Assembly: GCF_018278905.1 (NCBI RefSeq)
Contig: NZ_CP046600.1
Coordinates: forward strand, 558,001 to 622,000
DNA: 64,000 nt
Direction: 5' to 3'
Origin: Mycobacterium spongiae
GTDB taxonomy: Bacteria > Actinomycetota > Actinomycetes > Mycobacteriales > Mycobacteriaceae
The notes beneath the pieces are model-generated. The model saw nothing but the letters and a program-made list of their open reading frames with translations, ran no database searches and was not told the DNA's origin. Positions within the stretch are counted from its first letter, which is position 1. Each line of letters opens with the position of its first letter. Of this stretch, positions 26,997 to 36,356 are shown piece by piece. The translations under genes and the position numbers were made by a program.

Positions 26997-27665
26997 ATGT
27001 CAAAGGTTCTGGTCACCGGATTCGGACCGTATGGCGTGACACCGGACAATCCGGCGCAATTCGTTGCCGAGGCGCTGGATGGTCGCACGATCGCCGGTGC
27101 GACCGTCGTCGCGCGGATCGTGCCCAATACCTACTTTGGGTCGATCGATGCTGCTCAACAGGCCATCGCGGACATTGATCCGGAGTTGGTGATCATGCTG
27201 GGCGAATACACCGGCCGTGCGATGGTCACCGTCGAGAGGCTGGCGCAAAACATCAACGATTGCGGGCGCTATGGCCTCGCCGACGGTGACGGCACGGTTC
27301 TGGTCGGTGAGCCCACGGATCCCGAGGGCCCCGCCGCCTACTACGCGACCGTGCCCGTTCACCGCATGGTCCTGGCCATGCGCAAGGCCGGCATACCTGC
27401 TGACGTCTCCGACGCCGCGGGCACTTTCGTGTGCAATCACCTTATGTATGGGGTGCTGCACCACCTCACCCAGAAAAGCTTGCCCATCCGCGCCGGCTGG
27501 ATTCACCTGCCGTGCTTGCCCAGCGTGGCCGCTCTGGACCGCAACCTCGGCGTACCCAGCATGTCCGTGGAGACCGCAGCCGCCGGAGTCGCCGCCGGAA
27601 TCGAAGCCGCGCTCCGACACACCTCCGATACCAGCGAACCGGTGCCGTCGCGACTACTCGTTTAG
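26997..27665 (+). CDS. pcp: pyrrolidone-carboxylate peptidase
   Basis: Cytosolic family C15 cysteine peptidase removing N-terminal pyroglutamate. The triad is visible as E80 (VTVERLAQN), C146 (AGTFVCNHLMYG) and H170 (RAGWIHLPCLP), close to the known positions 81, 144 and 168. It starts MSKVLVTGFGPYG, the family opening, at ATG 26997 with AAGGGAG five bases upstream and is 222 aa, the length of Rv0319. Alone on its strand between the divergent metal transporter and the 13E12 gene. Confidence 0.94.
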   Translation: MSKVLVTGFGPYGVTPDNPAQFVAEALDGRTIAGATVVARIVPNTYFGSIDAAQQAIADIDPELVIMLGEYTGRAMVTVERLAQNINDCGRYGLADGDGTVLVGEPTDPEGPAAYYATVPVHRMVLAMRKAGIPADVSDAAGTFVCNHLMYGVLHHLTQKSLPIRAGWIHLPCLPSVAALDRNLGVPSMSVETAAAGVAAGIEAALRHTSDTSEPVPSRLLV

Positions 27666-27719
27666 TCGAAACCTAGTCGGCCGCCGGAAGTTGTCGTAGG
27701 CGGCTGCGATGATGCAGGT

Positions 27720-28970
27720 ATGTCCTCGACCGCATCGTCTGGCGCCGCTGTCATGCCCCTTGACCAGCGCCTGGAGGTGCTGTTCGACGAGCTGGCGGAG
27801 TTGACCGGTCAGCGCAACGCGATTGATTCGCGCATCGTGGAGATCGTCGCCGAACTCGACCGCGACGAGCTGTGCGGTGCCACCGGCGCGCGGTCCGTGG
27901 CAGCGTTGGTGGCCTGGAAGACCGGCACCTCCTCGGCAACCGCTCACACCATCACCACCGTCGCCAAACGGCTGCCGGCGTTTCCCCGCTGCGCCCAAGG
28001 CATGCGCGAGGGCCGGCTGTCGCTGGATCAGGTCGGTGTCATCGCCGGGCGCGCACCCGAGGGATCCGATGAGCACTACGCGCAGTTGGCCGGCTGTGCC
28101 ACGGTCAACCAGCTGCGCACCGCGCTAAAGCTCGAACCGCGACCCGAACCCGATTCTCGACCCGAACCGCAGCCGTCGATCACCACCAGCAGTGACGAGG
28201 AGTTCACCTGCTGGCGGATCAGACTTGCCCATCCGGACGCGGCGAAGTTCGATGCAGCATTGGCCTCGCATCGTGATGCGCTGATCGCCGAGTGGAAACG
28301 CGATCACGACACTGGGGACCGCGTATCGGATCAGGTGCCGCCGTTGCCGGGCACCGTTGAGGCGTTTCTGCGGCTGGTCGAGGCCGGATGGGACGCCGAA
28401 GTCGCCCGCCGCCCACACGGGCAGCACACCACCGTGGTGATGCATCTCGACGTGCACCAGCGTGCGGCGGCGCTGCACTTGGGCCCGGTGCTGTCGGAGT
28501 CTGAGCGCCGCTACCTGATGTGCGATGCCACCTACGAAGCCTGGTTCGAACGTGACGGTGAGGTCATCGGCTCGAGCCGTGCGAGTCGTCAGATCAACCG
28601 CCGGCTTCGCCGTGTGCTTGAGCACCGCCACCGCAGCTGCGCGGTACCCGGCTGCGGCGCCACCCGCGGTTTGCATGCACACCACATTCAGCATTGGGAA
28701 GATGGCGGCCCCACCGAGTTGGCCAACTTGGTGCTGGTCTGCCCCTATCACCACCGGCTACATCACCGCGGCAGCATCACCATCACCGGACCCGCACCCA
28801 ACATCACCGTCACCGATCGCGCCGATCGACCCCTCAGCGCGGGATCGCTGGCGCGCCCACCGACGAAACCCCCGCCCGCGGTCCCGCCTTGTCCTGGACC
28901 TATGGGCGAACGCGCCAACTGGTGGTGGTACCAACCGTTCCAGCCGCACCCACCACCAACAGCCAACTAA
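27720..28970 (+). CDS. 13E12-repeat (DUF222 + HNH) protein
   Basis: A 416-aa member of the mycobacterial 13E12 family, multi-copy in H37Rv. The N-terminal DUF222 domain (about 10-290) opens LDQRLEVLFDELAELTGQR, and the HNH nuclease-like domain is near 300-350: CAVPGCGATRGLHAHHIQHW then LVLVCPYHHRLHH, with the CxxC...H-H...H pattern complete. The C-terminus is Pro-rich. These genes are often linked to mobile or repeat sequences, but no transposase or inverted repeats are seen here. ATG 27720 lacks a clear ribosome site; ATG at 27750 (MPLDQRLE) is an alternative. Confidence 0.88.
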   Translation: MSSTASSGAAVMPLDQRLEVLFDELAELTGQRNAIDSRIVEIVAELDRDELCGATGARSVAALVAWKTGTSSATAHTITTVAKRLPAFPRCAQGMREGRLSLDQVGVIAGRAPEGSDEHYAQLAGCATVNQLRTALKLEPRPEPDSRPEPQPSITTSSDEEFTCWRIRLAHPDAAKFDAALASHRDALIAEWKRDHDTGDRVSDQVPPLPGTVEAFLRLVEAGWDAEVARRPHGQHTTVVMHLDVHQRAAALHLGPVLSESERRYLMCDATYEAWFERDGEVIGSSRASRQINRRLRRVLEHRHRSCAVPGCGATRGLHAHHIQHWEDGGPTELANLVLVCPYHHRLHHRGSITITGPAPNITVTDRADRPLSAGSLARPPTKPPPAVPPCPGPMGERANWWWYQPFQPHPPPTAN

Positions 28971-29012
28971 CGTCTGGTGGCCAGCGTATCGACCGCTGCC
29001 GCGTCAGCCTCC

Positions 29013-30047
29013 TCATACCATTTCGGCCGCATCCCCGGGGGAGTCCCCGATCGCCTCTTTGAGCCGCGGCATGGTGCTTTTCAGAAGCTCCAGGCTCTTC
29101 CAGCCTTCCTGGGGCGACAGGCCGCCCAGCAGCGGCTGAAATGAGAATCCGCCACGGTCGGGAAGTGAAGCCAGCTTCTCGATCAGCTGGTCCGGCGTCC
29201 ACGCCGCAAAAAGACCCGATTGGCGCAGGATCTGGGGATCCGCCAGCCCATGAAAGGGCGAGGCCGATGCTCCGTTTTCCTGGCCTTCCTGCTCGGCCCA
29301 TTTCGCATATTCGGTCATGACGTGGACGGCGTGCTTCTCAATCGCGGCCCAGCCCGCATCGGGATCCTCGCAAAGGTGGATGCTGAGCGGCAATCCCGCC
29401 CGGTAGTACTGCCTGGGCCGCCGGTCGAGCGCGCGGCATTCGTCGAGATAGACGTCGACCAGCTCGGGATTCATTGGCAGGAAACCGATATCAAAATGCG
29501 CGGCGCGCTTCGCCGCGGCCACCACCCCGCCACCAACCATCACAATATCCTCGGGCTCTTGCAGCGGCAGCGGGCGAACATAGACCGGCCGCCCGTCGAA
29601 TTCGAATCTCTCGCCCCGGAGTGCACGCAGGATGGTCTCGATCCCGCGATCCATTAGCTTTGCCCGGTCCTTGAGCGACTTGCCGAACATCGCGAATTCG
29701 GTGGGCACATATCCGGCGCCCACAACGACAGAGATCCGACCATTCGACATGAGGTCGGAGACCGCGATGTGTTCGGCGATAGTAATCGGATCATGCAGCG
29801 GCAGAACTACCGCACACAGCAACACTCGGGCTTTCTTCGTGACCGCCGCCACACCGCCTGCCAGCGTGAAGGGCTGCGGCAGGTAGCCGTCGTCGGAGCC
29901 GTGGTGCTCCATCAGGCCGATGAAATCGATCCCAATCTCGTCAGCGAACTCCGCCATTTCCAGTGCGGCGCGATAGAGTTCCGCTCGCGGTGTGCCCCAT
30001 TCGGGTGCCCGCATGTCGAAGGAGACGTGCGTTGTGATTTCGCGCAT
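29013..30047 (-). CDS. luciferase-like (F420/FMN-dependent) monooxygenase
   Basis: A 344-aa TIM-barrel flavin-dependent oxidoreductase of the bacterial luciferase superfamily: IDFIGLMEHHGSDDGYLPQP near 40-60 and LMSNGRISVVVGAGYVPTEF near 100-120 are the hallmark HH and G-R-I/V-x4-G-x-G segments. Start ATG at 30047 with AAGGGG six bases upstream; the longer frame to 30494 covers the divergent gene's promoter and coding sequence and is rejected. It is not in H37Rv at this place as far as I recall. Substrate and cofactor choice (FMN or F420) cannot be told. Confidence 0.85.
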   Translation of the reverse strand: MREITTHVSFDMRAPEWGTPRAELYRAALEMAEFADEIGIDFIGLMEHHGSDDGYLPQPFTLAGGVAAVTKKARVLLCAVVLPLHDPITIAEHIAVSDLMSNGRISVVVGAGYVPTEFAMFGKSLKDRAKLMDRGIETILRALRGERFEFDGRPVYVRPLPLQEPEDIVMVGGGVVAAAKRAAHFDIGFLPMNPELVDVYLDECRALDRRPRQYYRAGLPLSIHLCEDPDAGWAAIEKHAVHVMTEYAKWAEQEGQENGASASPFHGLADPQILRQSGLFAAWTPDQLIEKLASLPDRGGFSFQPLLGGLSPQEGWKSLELLKSTMPRLKEAIGDSPGDAAEMV

Positions 30048-30255
30048 TTCAACCCCTTGACCGCTGCTCTTCACGCCGGGCACCGCAGACAAACTGAAGG
30101 CATTCAAGCAGATGACGCCCGGACCGCAGCGGTTGACTATCGAAAGTGATGGTCCAACACGGATGGGGTCCGACTTGCGGCCTTGACGCTGGTCGACCGC
30201 TTGGGCGGAAGGCTGATTCTTTATTCTTTCGTTATCGTGTCGTAATCTGCTTGCC

Positions 30256-30918
30256 GTGGGCCGACATGAATTGACCAAGGACCGACGCAGGGGGCGCCGG
30301 GGGTCGGTATTGCTGGGGTCGGTGCTCGGTGCTGCCGCCGTGCTTCTCGCCGCCGGAGCCGACGTGTATCCGGTCGCCGACCGCGAGGAGGTCAAGCCGG
30401 CCGACGACGCTGGAGCCTGCTGCTTAGAGATCGTGGCGGCAGTACCGGGTTTCTCGCCGGATATCGCCGGTGGCGATGGCGAGGGTGTGATCACCGGCCG
30501 GCTGACGGCCGCATCCCGACTTCACACGCGGTCGCGCTTCTTGCCGGCTGGAGTCGCACCGGAGCGGGGTCTGCAGATCAGAACCATCTTGGCTGCGCGG
30601 AGCATCAGCGATGAATTCCCGCAGATTCATCAGATCGGCGGGGTTCGACCGGATCCGCTTCCGTGGCATCCGAACGGTTTGGCGCTTGATGTGATGATTC
30701 CTAATCCCGGCAGCGCGGAGGGGATCGCGCTCGGAGATGCGATCGTCGCATTCGTGCTGAAGAACGCGGCGCGATTCGGGATGCAGGACGCGATCTGGCG
30801 AGGTGTTTACTACACGCCCCAGGGCGCGCACCGGACCGGAGCCGGCCACTATGACCACGTCCACGTCACCACTACCGGAGGCGGATACCCGACGGGTCGG
30901 GAAGTCTACGTGCGCTGA
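30256..30918 (+). CDS. exported protein with M15-like zinc-site motif (Rv0320-like)
   Basis: A 220-aa protein, the length of Rv0320. The N-terminus (RRRGRRGSVLLGSVLGAAAVLLAAGADV) is a signal peptide or anchor. The C-terminal domain holds LPWHPNGLALDVMI (H-x6-D) and HYDHVHVTT (H-x-H), the spacing seen in the zinc sites of M15-type D-Ala-D-Ala peptidases and related catalytic folds, so a peptidoglycan role is plausible but inferred. GTG start at 30256. Divergent from the luciferase-like gene and followed 32 bp later by dcd. Confidence 0.8.
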   Translation: MGRHELTKDRRRGRRGSVLLGSVLGAAAVLLAAGADVYPVADREEVKPADDAGACCLEIVAAVPGFSPDIAGGDGEGVITGRLTAASRLHTRSRFLPAGVAPERGLQIRTILAARSISDEFPQIHQIGGVRPDPLPWHPNGLALDVMIPNPGSAEGIALGDAIVAFVLKNAARFGMQDAIWRGVYYTPQGAHRTGAGHYDHVHVTTTGGGYPTGREVYVR

Positions 30919-30950
30919 GCCAGCGGACCGGCGGCAGCTAGGCTCGTCGG

Positions 30951-31523
30951 GTGCTGCTCTCCGATCGCGATCTTCGGGCCGAAATATCGGCGGGGCGGGT
31001 GGGCATCGACCCGTTCGACGACTCCCTGATCCAGCCTTCCAGCGTCGACGTCCGGCTCGATTGCATGTTCCGGGTATTCAACAACACCCGCTACACCCAC
31101 ATCGACCCCTCGCAGCAGCAGGATGAGTTGACCAGCCTGGTGGAGCCGGCCAAGGGTGAACCGTTTGTCCTACACCCCGGCGAGTTCGTGCTCGGGTCCA
31201 CGCTGGAGCTCTTTACCTTGCCCGACGACCTGGCAGGTCGGCTGGAAGGCAAATCGTCCCTGGGCCGGCTGGGACTGCTCACGCACTCGACCGCGGGTTT
31301 CATCGATCCCGGCTTCAGCGGCCATATCACCCTGGAGCTATCCAATGTTGCCAACCTGCCGATCGCATTATGGCCAGGCATGAAGATCGGCCAGCTGTGC
31401 ATCCTGAAACTGACCAGCCCCTCCGAGCATCCGTACGGCAGCAGCGGGGTGGGCTCGAAATACCAGGGCCAGCGGGGTCCCACGCCCTCGCGCTCATACC
31501 AGAATTTCATCAGGTCGACCTAG
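30951..31523 (+). CDS. dcd: dCTP deaminase (dUMP-forming type expected)
   Basis: Cytosolic trimeric enzyme of 190 aa deaminating dCTP; the M. tuberculosis enzyme also hydrolyses the dUTP to dUMP. Family motifs are [23 protein letters not shown] with the catalytic Glu in [10 protein letters not shown], and PSSVDVRLD near the N-terminus. The C-terminal lid [16 protein letters not shown] is intact. GTG start at 30951. It lies 32 bp downstream of the Rv0320-like gene and 157 bp upstream of udgA, on the same strand, as in H37Rv (Rv0321). Confidence 0.95.
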   Translation: MLLSDRDLRAEISAGRVGIDPFDDSLIQPSSVDVRLDCMFRVFNNTRYTHIDPSQQQDELTSLVEPAKGEPFVLHPGEFVLGSTLELFTLPDDLAGRLEGKSSLGRLGLLTHSTAGFIDPGFSGHITLELSNVANLPIALWPGMKIGQLCILKLTSPSEHPYGSSGVGSKYQGQRGPTPSRSYQNFIRST

Positions 31524-31680
31524 CCTCGGCTGCAGTGACGCATCGGTTTGTGCGGCGATTACCGCACGGTACCCGCGTATTACCCACCGTTCATGTCGCC
31601 CGAAGGCTGTCACCTACAGTTCGCCTATCGCTCAGCGTCGCGATGCAGTGAGCTCATCGCGACCACCTACACACGGTGGT

Positions 31681-33012
31681 ATGCGATGTACCGTCTTCGG
31701 TACCGGCTATCTGGGTGCCACCCATGCCGTCGGAATGGCGCAGCTGGGGCACGAAGTCGTCGGAGTCGATATCGATCCAGGTAAAGTGGCCAAGCTCGCC
31801 GGCGGCGACATCCCGTTCTACGAGCCCGGCTTGCGAGAGCTCTTGACGGAAAACCTCGCCGCTGGACGTCTGCGGTTCACCACCGACTACGACATGGCGG
31901 CCGAGTTCGCCGACGTGCATTTCCTGGGGGTTGGCACCCCGCAAAAGAAGGGCGAGTACGGCGCCGACCTGCGACATGTCCATGCGGTCATCGATGCGCT
32001 AGTGCCGCGCTTGTCCAGGACGGCGGTCCTCGTTGGCAAGTCGACGGTTCCTGTCGGTACCGCTGCGGACTTGGGACGCCGAGCTGCGGCGCTGGCGCCC
32101 AAGGGGGTTGACGTCGAAGTTGCCTGGAATCCGGAATTTCTTCGCGAGGGGTTGGCGGTGCATGACACCCTCGAACCCGACCGCATTGTCCTTGGGGTAC
32201 AACAGGGCTCAGAGTGCGCCGAGGTAGCGGTCCGCGAGCTGTACCGGCCGCTGTTGGAGTCCGGTGTGCCGTTTCTGGTGACCGACCTGCAGACCGCAGA
32301 GTTGGTCAAGGTATCCGCCAACGCCTTTCTCGCCACGAAGATTTCGTTTATCAATGCCGTCTCCGAGGTGTGTGAGGCGGCCGGTGCCGACGTCAGTCTG
32401 TTGGCTGATGCGCTCGGTTACGATCCGCGGATCGGACGCCAATGCCTCAACGCGGGTTTGGGTTTCGGCGGCGGTTGCTTGCCCAAAGACATCCGCGCCT
32501 TCATGGCCCGCGCGGGCGAACTGGGAGCAAACCAGGCGCTGACATTCCTGCGCGAGGTCGACAGCATCAACATGCGCAGGCGGACAAGGATGGTCGAACT
32601 GGCCACCACCGCATGTGGTGGCTCGCTGCTGGGCGCCAACATTGCCGTGCTCGGCGCGGCGTTCAAACCAGAATCCGATGATGTTCGCGACTCGCCGGCG
32701 CTCAATGTGGCGGGTCAGCTACAGCTCAACGGTGCCGCGGTCAATGTGTACGATCCGAAAGCCCTGGACAATGCAAACCGGCTGTTCCCCACGTTGAACT
32801 ACGCGGTCTCGGTCGCCGAGGCGTGCGAGCGTGCGGACGCGGTGCTGGTGCTTACCGAATGGCGGGAATTCATCGACCTCACGCCCGCTGACCTAGCCGA
32901 CCGGGTGCGGGCGCGCGTCATTGTTGACGGCCGTAACTGCCTCGACGTCGCTCGATGGGAAAACGCAGGTTGGCGAGTACTGCGGCTGGGCGCGGGGCGA
33001 TCAGGGCGCTAG
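31681..33012 (+). CDS. udgA: UDP-glucose 6-dehydrogenase
   Basis: Oxidises UDP-glucose to UDP-glucuronate with two NAD+. The N-terminal Rossmann motif is CTVFGTGYLGATHAVGMAQL (residues 3-22); the catalytic Cys is in LGFGGGCLPKDIRAFMARA near 260-278; the C-terminal domain has GAAFKPESDDVRDSPAL, binding UDP. The protein is 443 aa, matching Rv0322. ATG 31681 chosen because the Rossmann strand starts at residue 3. Ends 67 bp from the convergent cytochrome P450 gene. Confidence 0.94.
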   Translation: MRCTVFGTGYLGATHAVGMAQLGHEVVGVDIDPGKVAKLAGGDIPFYEPGLRELLTENLAAGRLRFTTDYDMAAEFADVHFLGVGTPQKKGEYGADLRHVHAVIDALVPRLSRTAVLVGKSTVPVGTAADLGRRAAALAPKGVDVEVAWNPEFLREGLAVHDTLEPDRIVLGVQQGSECAEVAVRELYRPLLESGVPFLVTDLQTAELVKVSANAFLATKISFINAVSEVCEAAGADVSLLADALGYDPRIGRQCLNAGLGFGGGCLPKDIRAFMARAGELGANQALTFLREVDSINMRRRTRMVELATTACGGSLLGANIAVLGAAFKPESDDVRDSPALNVAGQLQLNGAAVNVYDPKALDNANRLFPTLNYAVSVAEACERADAVLVLTEWREFIDLTPADLADRVRARVIVDGRNCLDVARWENAGWRVLRLGAGRSGR

Positions 33013-33079
33013 CGCGAACTCACAACGTTGGGCCTTCGCCGGCAGGGAGCCCGTCGGTGTCACGCGGCCGAGTGGGCCG

Positions 33080-34420
33080 TCAGACCAACGCCGTTTTATG
33101 TCGTGGGGTAATCAGCAAGTTTGCACCATGTTTGGGAACGCTGGTGATGTTGCGCACCCGTGGACTCTCGCCCTTTCCTGGTTCCGACGCGGTGATGGTG
33201 AACCGGCGGAAGATTTCTTCCAGTATGACCGAGCCTTCCGTGAGCGCGAATCCGAAACCGAGGCATCGACGCACCCCGCCGCCGAAGGGGAGCCAGGTGT
33301 TGGGCGCCACGCTGCTATCGAGGAACCGGCTGGGCCGAAACTCCGTGGGCAAAGGGTGGGAGTCCTTGCGAGCATGGGCCAGCAGGATCGAGGTGCTGAT
33401 CACCGTTCCCACCGGGAGTCGCCAGCCGCCGATCTCCGTGGGCGCGACGACTTTCCGGGACGCAGAAGCGATGACCGTGTGCAGGCGCATCCCTTCTTTG
33501 AGGACAGCCTCCAGGAACGCGTTATCCCCACTCATGGCGGCTGAGGCCACCTGAGCTTGGATGTCCTGGTCCTGCGCAAGTTCCCATAGGGTCCAGGACA
33601 GGGCGGCAGCGGTTGTCTCGTGGCCGGCGAGCAGCAAGGTGATGAGCTGGTCGCGGAGCTCGGAATCGGTCAATGCCGTCGCGGACACGTCGTCTGCCTG
33701 CAGAAGTCTCGACAACACATCGCTGCGGTCTGCTAGATCGGAAGCGCCACGGCGCGAACCGATTTCGCGGTAGAGCAACTCGTCGATCCTGCGCTGGTTG
33801 TCGGCGAAGCCCTTCCACGGGTTCACCCGCCTGAGTGCAGGATAGGGAATCCCAGCGAAGATGACGGGGGATATGTTGATGATGTCTTGCACGCTGCTTG
33901 TCAACTCGGCCTTGACTTTTGGGTCAGTGACCCCGAAGACCACCCGCAGAATGATGTCGAGGGTGAGTGCGTTCATGCGCTCGAGGGCATTGATTTGTGA
34001 TCCGACAGGCCATCGTGCCAGGTGCTCACACGTGACGGCGCTGATCATGTCGCGATATCCGCGTAGCGCGGCCCGAGTGAACGCCGGCATGAGCAGCGAT
34101 CGCAACCGCGCATGCTCGTCTTCGTCGGTAGTCAGCACGGAGTGCTCGCCCATGACGAAGCCGAGAATGTGGTTGCCTTCGCCCGCGTGCAGCACCTTGG
34201 GGTCGGCCGCGAAGATCTCTTTGATGTGCTCGGGGCGGGTATAGATCACGACCTTGTCCGCATATGGCGGTACCTGCAGGGTGAACACGTCTCCGTATCT
34301 GCGGTGCATCGCGGGCAGAAACCGTTCCCGAAACCTCAGGTACAGCACGCTTTGTAGGTAGCGCGGTAGCCGCGGCCCGGGTGGCAGGGCAGCTCTCCCC
34401 GATTCCCGGTTGATCGTCAT
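33080..34420 (-). CDS. cyp135A1: cytochrome P450 (CYP135A-like)
   Basis: A 446-aa haem-thiolate monooxygenase. The I-helix LLLAGHETTAAALSWTLWEL, the K-helix ExxR (KEGMRLH) and the haem loop LPFGGGVRRCLGFGFAL with the Cys ligand are all complete. Length and position correspond to Rv0327c. ATG at 34420 has GGAG six bases upstream; a longer frame to 34498 crosses the operator and the regulator start. It is divergent from a TetR gene with a 31-bp palindrome between them, so repression by that regulator is very likely. Substrate unknown. Confidence 0.9.
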   Translation of the reverse strand: MTINRESGRAALPPGPRLPRYLQSVLYLRFRERFLPAMHRRYGDVFTLQVPPYADKVVIYTRPEHIKEIFAADPKVLHAGEGNHILGFVMGEHSVLTTDEDEHARLRSLLMPAFTRAALRGYRDMISAVTCEHLARWPVGSQINALERMNALTLDIILRVVFGVTDPKVKAELTSSVQDIINISPVIFAGIPYPALRRVNPWKGFADNQRRIDELLYREIGSRRGASDLADRSDVLSRLLQADDVSATALTDSELRDQLITLLLAGHETTAAALSWTLWELAQDQDIQAQVASAAMSGDNAFLEAVLKEGMRLHTVIASASRKVVAPTEIGGWRLPVGTVISTSILLAHARKDSHPLPTEFRPSRFLDSSVAPNTWLPFGGGVRRCLGFGFALTEGSVILEEIFRRFTITASEPGKGESPRVRNITSVPKHGANLLITPRHKTALV

Positions 34421-34432
34421 GAGCGCTCCGTA

Positions 34433-34463
34433 GATAAACGAATGTTTGAAACATTTGTTTATC
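34433..34463. promoter_or_regulatory. 31-bp palindromic operator between cyp135A1 and the TetR gene
   Basis: Arms GATAAACGAATGTTT (34433-34447) and AAACATTTGTTTATC (34449-34463) flank one G; 14 of 15 arm positions are complementary. It fills half of the 59 bp between the divergent starts, overlapping where both promoters must be. Size and symmetry suit a TetR-family dimer pair, so binding by the adjacent regulator is inferred. Confidence 0.85.
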
Positions 34464-34479
34464 ACGCTACGATGAGCGT

Positions 34480-35091
34480 GTGCAAGAGCCACGGACAAAC
34501 CGGGACAAACTGCTTGACGGCGCGCTGGTTTGCCTACGGGAACGCGGCTACGGCAACACCAGCTCGCGCGACATCGCGCGGGCGGCGGGCGTGAACGTCG
34601 CGTCCATCAACTACCACTTCGGCGGCAAGGACGCGTTGCTTGACGACGCGCTCGGCCAGTGCTTTTCCGGCTGGAACCAACGGGTTCGGGAGGCCTTCGA
34701 TAGGACCGCGGCCACCAGTTCCCACGAACTGATCCGTGCCGTTCTCGAGGCCACCGTCGATTCGTTCGAACAGATCCGTCCTGCCGTCTACGCGTGCTTG
34801 GAGTCATACGCTCCGGCGCTGCGTTCAGAGCTCCTCCGGGAACGCCTCGCCGCCGGATATGCCAGCGTGCGTGAACATTCAGTCGAGCTGGCTCGCGCTG
34901 CCCTCGCCAGCACGGATGTGGGCTCGCCTGACGGCCTGCCGAACATTGTCTCGGTATTGATGGCAGTTATCGATGGCCTCATGATCCAGTGGATTGTCGA
35001 CCCGACGGCGACTCCCCGATCGGCCGAGGTTCTTTCGGCGCTTGCCGACATCGGCGCGTCCGTCACCGTGGACCCAGCAAAGCTGCCGTGA
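34480..35091 (+). CDS. TetR-family transcriptional regulator (Rv0328-like)
   Basis: A 203-aa repressor-type protein. The N-terminal helix-turn-helix spans about 10-55: TNRDKLLDGALVCLRERGYG, then TSSRDIARAAGVNVASINYHF, a canonical TetR signature. The C-terminal ligand domain is all helical. GTG start at 34480, 16 bp after the palindromic operator, so it likely represses itself and cyp135A1, and an inducer (perhaps the P450 substrate) would release it. Confidence 0.92.
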   Translation: MQEPRTNRDKLLDGALVCLRERGYGNTSSRDIARAAGVNVASINYHFGGKDALLDDALGQCFSGWNQRVREAFDRTAATSSHELIRAVLEATVDSFEQIRPAVYACLESYAPALRSELLRERLAAGYASVREHSVELARAALASTDVGSPDGLPNIVSVLMAVIDGLMIQWIVDPTATPRSAEVLSALADIGASVTVDPAKLP

Positions 35092-35239
35092 GCCACCGCG
35101 CCTCCTGGTTCGCCGGTGTGCGCAGGATCTAGCGGTCGATGAAGCCGGTACGACTTTGTCGCGGCAGCTGTCGGCAACCAGCCGCAAGGCTCAGCCATGG
35201 CAACCACGATGGATCCTTGTGGACCGGTGCCCCCTGTCC

Positions 35240-35495
35240 ACTAGGGTCAACAGCGTGTGGGCTATCGGTGACGCCGTTGTGGGGACCCTGCCGAGTGGAA
35301 AACCATCCACGATGGCAGCGGCACCGAATCCCGGGCCGCCCACCTTGCCACCCACGACGTCGCGCGCCGTCTCGGCGACGACGCGCCCGAGCGCTGGTTC
35401 ATCGCGGAGCGTGCCCGCCAGGTCGCGACCGCCGATCGTCCGGTCGCCCGCGGCGATGTGTTACCCGCCCTGAGCCGCGTTCCACAAGGAGAAGG
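35240..35495 (+). pseudogene. probable decayed gene fragments in three frames
   Basis: Between the TetR gene and 35496 lie 404 bp without an intact gene but with coding-like DNA. Positions 35240-35284 read TRVNSVWAIGDAVVG, close to the C-terminal FAD-binding motif of pyridine-nucleotide disulfide oxidoreductases. From 35293, in another frame, codons with very high third-position GC read HDGSGTESRAAHLATHDVA and on through ERWFIAERARQVATADRP to a TGA at 35554. Neither has a start or full domain. I infer remnants of one or two deleted or frameshifted genes, related to the divergence of this locus from H37Rv. The rest of the gap (35092-35239) shows nothing. Confidence 0.4.
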
Positions 35496-36356
35496 TTGCC
35501 GAAGAACACGCCTGGTTGGACCATTGAGACGGATGCCCCTGGCATCAATGGGATGACCGATCGCCGAGACGGCTATCCGCTGGTTGCGCCAAAGGAGTTC
35601 GATGCGCCTTCGGTGTTTCGCCCGGTAAACCTGCTGCGCGAATCCCGCCGTCAGAAAGCCCTGCCGGACACTCCGGTCCCCGAGGTCTGCGTTTTGGATC
35701 CCGACGGCGACATCGTCCGCCACCTGGCGCGCACCGGGACGGGCTACCGCCACTCGGGCTGGGCCTGCTACCACACCGACATGTGGGTCACCCAGACCAA
35801 TGGAGTTGAACTCGGGGTTGTCGGGATGGCCGTGGGCGCGCCGTTTGCGGTGTTGGTGGCCGAGCAGCTCGCCGCTTGCAACGCGGCGTTGGTGGTGAGC
35901 ATCACCTCCGCCGGCCGCATTTCCGGAACCGACACACCACCGTATTTCGTCCTTATCGAGCGGGCGCTCCGCGACGAGGGAACAAGCGCGCACTACGTCG
36001 CACCCGGCGAATGGAGCTATCTCGCCCCGGGGTTGCGGCAAGGACTCCGAAATGCGTTCGATGACAACGGTATCCCGGTAATCTCGGGAAGCTCGTGGAC
36101 GACCGACGCGCCGTACCGGGAAACCGCGGCGGCAATCAAAGAGGCCGAGAGGCGGGGAATCACCTGCGTCGAAATGGAGGCAGCGGCGTTGTACGCCTTC
36201 GCCACCCGGGTTGGCCACAACGTCGTCTGTCTGGCGCATATCACCAACACGATGGCGGTCAACGGTGACGACTTCGAAAAGGGTGTCGACAACGGGGTCA
36301 ACGTTTCCTTGGTGGTCGCATCCGCGGTTGCCACGGCGGTACTAGGACGGCCCTAA
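35496..36356 (+). CDS. nucleoside phosphorylase-superfamily protein
   Basis: A 286-aa member of the PNP/UDP phosphorylase superfamily: RHSGWACYHTDMWV, GVVGMAVGAPFAVLVAEQLAAC, ALVVSITSAGRIS, and RRGITCVEMEAAALYAFATR near the C-terminus, where the conserved Met-Glu pair contacts ribose. The family includes purine/uridine phosphorylases and AMP or MTA nucleosidases; which reaction applies is not clear. TTG at 35496 has AAGGAG four bases upstream; ATG at 35553 (MTDRRDGYPL) is an alternative giving 267 aa. It lies 400 bp upstream of narG on the same strand. No H37Rv equivalent recalled here. Confidence 0.78.
   Translation: MPKNTPGWTIETDAPGINGMTDRRDGYPLVAPKEFDAPSVFRPVNLLRESRRQKALPDTPVPEVCVLDPDGDIVRHLARTGTGYRHSGWACYHTDMWVTQTNGVELGVVGMAVGAPFAVLVAEQLAACNAALVVSITSAGRISGTDTPPYFVLIERALRDEGTSAHYVAPGEWSYLAPGLRQGLRNAFDDNGIPVISGSSWTTDAPYRETAAAIKEAERRGITCVEMEAAALYAFATRVGHNVVCLAHITNTMAVNGDDFEKGVDNGVNVSLVVASAVATAVLGRP

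Noticed and set aside
27720..28970. 13E12 gene as part of an insertion sequence or prophage
   Set aside because: No transposase, integrase or flanking inverted repeats are visible on either side.
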